Shown one piece after another: positions 56,701 to 64,000 of a stretch of 64,000 nt of DNA (within the stretch, counting starts at the first letter, position 1; every line of letters starts with the position of its first letter). The notes beneath the pieces are model-generated. The model saw nothing but the letters and a program-made list of their open reading frames with translations, did no database searches and had not been told where the DNA came from. The stretch comes from Plasmodium brasilianum. Taxonomy: Eukaryota; Apicomplexa; Aconoidasida; Haemosporida; Plasmodiidae. A program made the position numbers and the translations under genes. The stretch is from contig NC_090122.1 of assembly GCF_023973825.1 (NCBI RefSeq), positions 986,130 through 1,050,129 of the forward strand, written 5' to 3'.

Positions 56701-59609
56701 AAAGTTCAAAAAATGCGGAGAATGAAGAAAATACAGAAGATTTAAACAATTTAGAAAATTTAAACAATTTAGAAGATTTAAACAATTTAGAAAATTTAAA
56801 CAATTTAGAAAATTTAAACAATTTAGAAAATTTAAACAGTTTAGAAAATTTAAACAATTTAGAAAATTTAAACAATTTAGAAAATTTAAACAGTTTAGAA
56901 AATTTAAACAATTTAGAAAATTTAAACAGTTTAGAAAATTTAAACAATTTAGAAAATTTAAACAATTTAGAAAATTTAAACAGTTTAGAAAATTTAAACA
57001 ATTTAGAAAATTTAAAAAACAATAAAATTCTTTTAAACTATTGCGCAGTTACTAATAAGAATAAGACGAGTAGCGAGGAACAGTCCAGTGTAATAATGGA
57101 CTTAAGGAATGAATATATAAATGATAAAAGCAGTCATAAAAAACAAGAGGATAGTAAATCTCATAGTAGAAATAGAAGAATTTTATTAAAACAGAAATAT
57201 AATTGTACAGACAATGTTTTAATTAGTGGTATTGTTGATCAACAAGAGGAACAGGAACAACAGTTTGATGAGGATAAGGACAAAAATGTAAAGAGAAAGA
57301 AACAGTTAGTGAAGATTGAAGAAAGTGAAAAGGACTTAATAGCACAAGAGAAGAACATTATGGAAGGAATTGAGTGCTTGGGAGATGGTAACGAAGGGAA
57401 AGAGAAAGAGAAAGAGAATGAGAATGAGGAAGAGGAAGAGGAAGAGGAGACAGAAATGGAAAAACACGTAGAAGATGAAAACAGTAAAGAAGAGTTAGCT
57501 GCAGAGAAGAAGGATAAAGTGGGAATGGAAAAGAATGTGGTTGGCGTGGAAGATGTTATAATGGGAACACAAATTGATGGGAAGGCTCTTGAAGACAGAG
57601 AAATAAAAGAAGAGGTTACAAACAAAGAGGAAGAATTGAATGAATTGGTGGAAGAACATAAGAAAATGAAAGGTGTAACAGAAGAAGAAGTAATACAAAA
57701 AAGTAACAAAGGTGAAGAAGCAGATGTAGAAGAAGTAGAAATAGAAGCAGAAGCAGAAGAAATAGAAGCAGAAGCAAAAGAAGTGGTTAGAAAGATCGAA
57801 GAAGCTAGAAATGATCAGGTAACGGAAGAAGAGAAATATGAAGAAGTCTTAGAAGGGAGAGATACAATAGTGGATCCATGCAAGTGTGTTAGTAAAGAAG
57901 TAGAGGGGGTAGGAGAAGAGCAAAGGGAAGATGAAATTGTAGTAGTAGAGGAACAGGAAGAAGGAAAAGAAGAAGATGAGGTTGTAGAGGTGGAAGAAAA
58001 AGGTGCATTTGAAGTAGGGGGTGAGGAAGTTGTAGAAGTAGAAGTGCAGGAGGATACAGAGAAAGGAAATGAAAAAGCAGAAGAACACACTATTGAACAA
58101 GAAGACGTAGTAGAGGTAGAAAGAGAAGAAGAAGAAGAAGAAAAAGGAAAAGAACAAAATGAACAAGATGAGGTGGTAGAGATACCAATAGACGTTGAAG
58201 AAGAGAAAGAAAAAGAACAGAATGAACAAGACAAAGTGGTAGAGATACCAATAGACGTTGAAGAAGAGAAAGAAAAAGAACAGAATGAACAAGACAAAGT
58301 GGTAGAAGTAGAAAAAGAGGAGGAAGTGGTAGAGGTAAATGTTGAACAAGAGGAAGTTAAAGGGGAGGAGGAAGAGCAATTGAAAGAAAAAGAAGTTATG
58401 GAAATACAGGAAGAAGGAGAAGAAAAGGAGGAATACGAAGAGATATTGGACGAGGAAGTATACGAAGAATTAGGAGACGAAAAAGAAGAATACAAAGAAG
58501 TAGAAGAGGAAAAGGATGAGTACAAAGAAGTAGAAGAAGTGGAAAAAGGAGCTGAAAAACAGGTCGAGAAGGAACTAGAGAAAGGGGTTGGTGAAGAAAT
58601 AGAAGTTAACTCGGATGAGGAGATGGAAGAGTACGAAGTGGACGAAGAAGAGATAATGAAAGAAGAGATGAAGCATCATGAGGAGATGGAAGAATACGAG
58701 GCGGTCAAAAAAGAAGTTAACTCAGATGAGGAAATGGAAGAATACGAGGTAGATGAAGAAGAGGTAGACAAAACAGTAGAAGTTAAATCAGATGAAGAAA
58801 TGGAAGAATATGAGGTGGACAAAATAGAAGTTAACTCGGATGAAGAGATAGAAGAGCACAAGGTGGACAAAGAAGAGTTAAACAAAAAAGCAGAAGTTAA
58901 CTCTGATGAAGAAATGGAAGAATACGAACTGGATGAAGAAGAGGTAGACAAAACAGTAGAAGTTAAATCAGATGAAGAAATGGAAGAATATGAGGTGGAC
59001 AAAATAGAAGTTAACTCGGATGAAGAGATAGAAGAGCACAAGGTAGACGAAGAAGAGTTAAACAAAAAAGCAGAAGTTAACTCTGATGAAGAAATGGAAG
59101 AATACGAACTGGATGAAGAAGACATGATGGAAGAAGAGATAGGGAAAAAAGAAGTTAACTCGGATGAAGAAATGGAGGAGTACGAGGTGGATGAAGAAGA
59201 GATGGCAGAACAAATGGTAAAAGAAGAGGAAGAGAAGAAAGAAGAAAATATGAAAAATGGAAAGAGTAATATAGAAGAGGTGAACAACAGTTCGAAAGGT
59301 ACCTCAAATGATGAAATAATGAATTACAATACAAATAAATCAAAAACAATGATATATGATAATATTATAGATCTCAACAGCAATTCATATAATAGTAAAA
59401 CAGAAGACAGTGGTAAAGGGAATAAGGATGGAAATGATTCAACAAACTCTGAATTACTGGAATATAATATATCAGCAGAAAAGGATAGTGATATGCATGT
59501 TAAAAATAAAAATTCTTTTGAATTATTTGATGAAGGGAAAAGTTATGTAACAGCAGATAATGATAAAAACAGCCATTATAATAATTTTAAAAATAATTTT
59601 TTTTTTTAA
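53776..59609 (+). CDS. Large Glu/Asn-rich repeat protein, unknown function
   Basis: An open frame of more than 1900 codons ends at 59609. The frame itself opens at a GTG (53832), with no in-frame ATG until MDDINMNNNFYE (about 54420), so a short 5' exon is likely. An ATG at 53776 followed by LAKEKKKK meets a GT donor at 53803, and acceptors near 53876-53882 would join in phase 0 (inference). Four repeat types follow: (NT/NS)n, VEAARR, NLENLN, and acidic EVNSDEEMEEYEVDEEE blocks. Between them are basic Ser/Lys/Arg-rich segments. Almost the whole protein looks disordered; no enzyme domain, signal peptide or membrane segment is seen. Glu-rich coiled or disordered scaffolds of this kind are common in Plasmodium. 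The family is not recognised. Confidence 0.72.
53940..54235 (+). repeat. AATACN hexamer array coding Asn-Thr
   Basis: AGTAATACGAATAC-type units encode alternating Asn with Thr or Ser near the N terminus of the large protein. Confidence 0.9.
55086..55222 (+). repeat. 18-bp array coding VEAARR
   Basis: Seven to eight copies of GTGGAAGCAGCAAGACGA. GC content is much higher than in the rest of the gene. Confidence 0.9.
56740..57012 (+). repeat. 18-bp array coding NLENLN
   Basis: About fifteen copies of AATTTAGAAAATTTAAAC with AGT/AAT (Ser/Asn) alternation and one GAA-to-GAT change. Confidence 0.92.
58603..59215 (+). repeat. Acidic NSDEEMEEYEVDEEE repeat with a 180-bp tandem duplication
   Basis: Nine or so variants of (V/N)SDEE(M/I)EE(Y/H) blocks. 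The segment starting at 58761 recurs at 58941, an exact 180-bp offset, with few changes. This indicates a recent duplication of a 60-residue unit. Confidence 0.9.
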
Positions 59610-62600
59610 AATAAAAATTTTCAAAAAAAATGTAAACCCGTTGACTATTGACCGTAGTCCATAATATAAAAAAAATATGCCGAAATGAGAAACATGTAGG
59701 ATTGTCAAACAAAAATGAGGAAATATACGAAGTTTAATCTTTTTTGTAATTTTCATGTATTGCAAAAAGAAGAAAAAATTAAATAAAAAATGAAAAAAAT
59801 ATTCTATATTAACTATATATATTCAATATATACCTTATATTCCACATTTCCAGTATATTCCATATTTTTCATGTTTTATTTTTTCCTTTTTTTCTGGAAT
59901 TTTTAAATGACTCGACCGAGCATATCTCTACCATTTCGTAGAGGTTATGATTTTAATTAAAAAGATCGAATGCAAGAATTTTTAATAGTACTTCCGAAGG
60001 GGAAAATGGGTGGTGGTTGGAGGTACAGCAGAACGTGCTTACGCAAACGGACTTCTTATGTAAAAACCTTTATTTACACGTACGTTTTATGTATCTCCAT
60101 GCATTCATGAAAGCATGTACATATATGTATATATATGCGTTTTCATTACTTATGAAAGCTTAATATTTTTAAACATCAAGCATGTTCATAAATTCTTAAA
60201 TGAGTTTATTAAATGCTTTTATTTCGCTTGACGCAACACCGTTATTCTATTATTTTACCTTTTATTATATCCTACTTTATCCTGTTATTATTATTTATTT
60301 TTTTTTATCCTTACCATCATTACTAAAGTGTGCACATAATACACGAAAATATGTGTGTGTACGTAGGGGTATACGTGGGTATTCTCGCGTGTGTTTTTAT
60401 GCATATGTATATTTATATATATGCATATATATATTTATATCTATGAATTTATGCATTTATTTGTAGGAATATATATATATATATATATAATATTTATATT
60501 TATATTTACGCATATATTTATATGCACAGTTAAACCTTTTGGCAAAATTTCCAGTTAATTTTTAAGATTTTTATTCATTTGCCTTTCTCAAAATTAAACT
60601 GTCAAAATGTTTAGTTAAAACGATTTTTTCTCATTACATCAGGAAGGAAAAAGTTTCCTTTGTTTCATTTTATTATACTTTATTTTGCTGTATTTTATTT
60701 TTTTTTGCTTTATTTTGCTTTATTTTGCTTTATTTTTTAAAAAAAGAACGAATTGTTATAACTGTTATATCGTAGCATAACAAGGAGAAGAAAAAATTAA
60801 AAAAATGCAAGAACATTAAAATTATTATTAAAATCATTATAGAATAATATAAAATGCGAGTAAAAAAATATGACATGTTAATATTACATTTACGAGAAAA
60901 CAAATTTATTGCAACAACATAAGAACCATTTTTCGGTGTAACCCCCCTATATGCACATATATGTATATATATCTATGTGTATATATGTATATATGTCTAT
61001 GTGTATATATGTTTATATATCTATACGTATATGTGTAGATATGCTTGTACGTATATATGCGTGCTTACAGTACACATACCCACAACATATATTATCGTAT
61101 ACTTATTTCTTTTATTTCATTGCTTTTAAAAAACACCTAAACATTATGAAATTATTTACAGTAACAATCCGTCCTTTTTACATGTTATGGTGTAAATTTA
61201 TCAGAAATAAAATCAAACAAAATAAAATAATGTATGTGCTAATTCTCAAATGGATATATACAACATAGGAGGTATTTCTATGTATGTATATATATAATAA
61301 AAAAAAAAAATAAAAAAATTTTAATATAAATTGAAAGAAGGTTAGCTTTCTTTCGTATTTCCTAGTTCAAATAGATTTTATTTATCCGCATTTAATTTTA
61401 TTCATTTTAGTTCATCGGGAAAATACGTAAATTATTATGTATGCACGTATGCATATATGTGTGTATTTATGTATGTATAATATGTTGTATATATTCCTGC
61501 AATCATCATATACATGTTCATTACGGTCAAAATTAATAATACGTACGTAAAGGCAAAAATTTGAAAAATTAATACCAGTATTTTTCAAAAATTATCCAGA
61601 AAGCACTATAAGAGGAAAACAAAAATGCATACAAATACGTGCATATACATATATAGGTTTATGCATGTTTATACTAGTATGCTTATTTTTTAGCTGGTAC
61701 AAATCTTACCATTTTCTCTTTAATTTTTCTATGTTGCTAACTTTAGCAAAAGTGCAAATTTTTCGTCGAGTCGGGGTGTTTATTCAAAAAAAAACAACGA
61801 ACGAAAAACAAAAGAGAGAAGAGAAGAATTCCCTAAAAGCAACAACTAATACAGATAAAAATTTTATATTTTAACTATTAAGAATGATATATAATATTTA
61901 CGTTGAGTGCAATATTCATTCATATTAACATATAAGATGTACATATGTATATATATAACTCATGTATGAGTATATAATATAAGCTCTTTTTTGTATGTTT
62001 TTTTTTTTTTTTTTTTTTTGCAATAATATATACAAGATACGATAAAATACACAAGGTATAACAGGGGGTTATCTCAGAACACGCATTTTTTTTAAATTTA
62101 TACAATCTTTTAATTTTTTTCACAACACGATATTATTACTATATATTCATATGTACATAATATATATATGTACAATATATACATATGTAATGTACGTATA
62201 TACATATATATGATTATACTTAATTATTACATTTTAGAGGAAAAATACATTTTTCATAATATTTCAGGTTAAAAAAAAAAAAGATAACAAAAAGTAATTT
62301 TAAATTATTCTAAATCGGCAGTACTTATATATATATGCTTGTGCATATGCCCATATCTAATATGTACATATACATATATGTAATATATATATATATAAAA
62401 TTAAATATGTATTTACTTATGTACGTATAATTACATATCCATTTAACATATAGTTCAACCTTTTTACTTGTTTCATATTTTTAATTAAAATATAGCCAAA
62501 ATATAAGTGGAGGAATAAGCAAAGGGATAAGCAAATAAATATATTTATATGTATATGTATATTATTTTTACATAACTGTTAAATTATCGTTTTTTTCTTA

Positions 62601-62649
62601 AGATTCCCAATTTTAAAGAAAAGAAACATTATTCCATAAATCATTAAAA
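59610..62649. other. 3-kb spacer before RPL35
   Basis: No complete gene is recognised. It holds two adjacent inverted repeats (59911-59943), TATG/TA microsatellites, a T tract (61999-62019) and a few coding-like fragments: 60006-60059 (MGGGWRYSRTCLRKRTSY, ending at GTAAAA) and about 61753-61840 (after an AACTTTAG acceptor). Small membrane-like frames at 60200-60466 and 61146-61268 are unsupported. Confidence 0.5.
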
Positions 62650-63182
62650 ATGGTATTAAATAAAAAAATAAAATAAAAAATAAATTAACCGAATAATTAT
62701 TCTGCAAGCAAGAAATGAATATAAATATTATATACATATTTTTTGCTTTATGTGTTTATTTCTTAATTATGATCTTAAGATGATATTTATTTAGTAGTAA
62801 ATGAGTTTGGTTTCCCCACGTATATTAATCCGTATAAATACATCCGTGTGTGCATACGTTCATGTGTGCATACGTTCATATGTGCTTACGTTCATATGTG
62901 CTTACGTTCATATATACGTACGTACATGTGTATATACATATGCTCGTCTGCGTAAAATATGTAGTATTCCACACATATGCATATGATATACATTTTTATA
63001 GAGTAACATTAAGGCATTCCAGTTAAGGCCCTTAAAAAAGAAGGAGCTGCTTGATAAATTGGAGGAATACAAAAATGAGCTCAGTGGTTTGAGAATAAAT
63101 AAAGCTTTAGGAAACTCCGCGAAGAATTCCAAAATACGTAGTGTTCGAAAAAGTAATTATTATCTAGCTTTATGCCGTTAAG

Positions 63183-63248
<66 letters not shown>

Positions 63249-63882
63249 TGTTTGTTTATCTATCTGTTTATTTGTTTATTTACGTATTTATTTCTTCTTT
63301 TTTTTACGTTACAAATGTATCGACGCGTAGTTTTCTTGACAAGTGCATAATTATGGCCGCACTATGTCTATTAAATGCAACATAGTGTTATCATTTATTT
63401 ACCCCCTTTTCAACAGATATTGCTCGAATTTTAACTGTCTACAATCAAAGAAGAAAGATGGAGTTGAGAAAACAATATAAAAACAAAAAGTTTAAACCGT
63501 ATAATTTAAGAAAAAAACTAACAAAAAACAAGAGACTGCAATTAACACCAAAGCAAAAGTCGGCCATGACCTTAAGGTAAAAATAAGGAAGAAAAAAAAG
63601 AAGAAAAAAAATGCACACCTTTGTTGCACTGTTAAAAAACGTGTATTTTTATTATGCATATTTTATAATGTGAATGTATGTGTATATAAATACTTGTACG
63701 TATTTGATATATATATATATATATATGTATGTGCACGTGAATAAGTACCGAGCTTACGTTTTTGCGTTTTTGTTTAATTCACCGCGTTATTAATTTTTTT
63801 TTGTTTCTCCCATTACCATAGAATGAAAAAGAAAATGATGAATTTTCCCCCAAGAAAGTATCTTTTAGTGCACAAGAAATAA
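62650..63882 (+). CDS. RPL35: 60S ribosomal protein L35 (uL29)
   Basis: Four exons join in phase: 62650-62652 (the ATG alone), 63002-63152, 63417-63576 and 63822-63882 (375 nt, 124 residues, the normal eukaryotic L35 length). Conserved blocks are LKKKELLDKLEEYKNELSGL, RKNIARILTVYNQRRK, FKPYNLRKKLTKNKRLQLTP and a C-terminal FPPRKYLLVHKK. uL29 sits at the polypeptide exit tunnel of the large subunit and contacts nascent-chain factors. The start-codon-only first exon is inferred because exon 2 begins in frame with SNIKAFQLR directly after a TTTTTATAG acceptor, and AAAAATG/gtatta at 62650 is the nearest suitable ATG-donor. Intron 2 carries a TA microsatellite (63191-63243). Confidence 0.93.
63191..63243. 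repeat. TA microsatellite in RPL35 intron 2
   Basis: A run of about 25 TA dinucleotides following ATTATTATTAT. Confidence 0.85.
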
Positions 63883-64000
63883 GAGAATTGTGGCTACTAA
63901 GAATTTTTAATAATTACTTTTTTTTTTATATCTGCCATTATTAGTGTGTGTAAACTTTTATGTTTTATTTTATTTTTATTATTATTTTTTTTTTTAATTT

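Noticed and set aside
1..64000. tRNA, rRNA, CRISPR, transposon or virus-like elements
   Set aside because: I looked for T-loop GTTCRAAYC motifs, direct repeats with unique spacers, and reverse-transcriptase or integrase motifs. None was convincing; all regular repeats are plain tandem arrays without spacers.

Overview
This window looks like nuclear chromosomal DNA from a malaria parasite (genus Plasmodium). Four things point there. The base composition is very AT-rich. Homopolymer tracts and TA/TATG microsatellites are everywhere. Genes carry short AT-rich GT-AG introns, and one ribosomal protein gene has a start codon alone on its first exon. The proteins are lysine/asparagine-rich with low-complexity insertions, and one gene encodes a pyruvate dehydrogenase E1-alpha subunit that in Plasmodium works in the apicoplast. 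From memory, the order LSM1, PDH E1-alpha, ethanolamine kinase, GrpE, RRS1-like protein, ribosomal protein L35 resembles a block on P. falciparum chromosome 11. The moderate asparagine content and TATG-rich spacers suggest a human or primate species other than P. falciparum, perhaps of the malariae/ovale type. The species call is inference.

Layout: SMC5 (+, 1557-5153); SNU13 (+, three exons, 7210-8632); ERO1 (+, five exons, 11478-14181); a GRAM/PH-BEACH-WD40 protein (-, 15149-19917, apparent frameshift near its end); a UBA-UAS protein (-, four exons, 21356-23546); a 4-kb spacer; a bromodomain-like protein with a 15-residue repeat (+, 27638-30431); LSM1 (-, three exons, 32615-33589); a putative spliced gene (-, 33946-35044); PDH E1-alpha (+, 35672-37471); a putative two-exon gene (+, 38285-38722); ethanolamine kinase (-, 39956-41302); a 4-kb spacer; mitochondrial GrpE (-, two exons, 45292-46400); a putative spliced gene (+, 47171-47788); RRS1 (-, three exons, 48098-49587); two putative spliced genes (-, 50709-51354 and 51861-52477); a Glu/Asn-rich giant protein of unknown function (+, about 53776-59609); and ribosomal protein L35 (+, four exons, 62650-63882).

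The genes are not an operon and belong to unrelated processes: genome maintenance (SMC5), splicing and RNA turnover (SNU13, LSM1), ribosome production (RRS1, L35), oxidative folding and ER quality control (ERO1, UBA-UAS), membrane traffic (BEACH), and organelle metabolism and chaperoning (PDH E1-alpha, GrpE, ethanolamine kinase). Spacers are dominated by mono- to 24-bp tandem repeats. Two things recur: small spliced genes that no long open frame reveals, and reading frames that break at A/T homopolymers, which suggests assembly indels. I saw no tRNA, rRNA, CRISPR array, transposon or virus-like element. I found no clear undescribed multi-gene system; the most interesting items are sequence oddities in known families, listed as findings.
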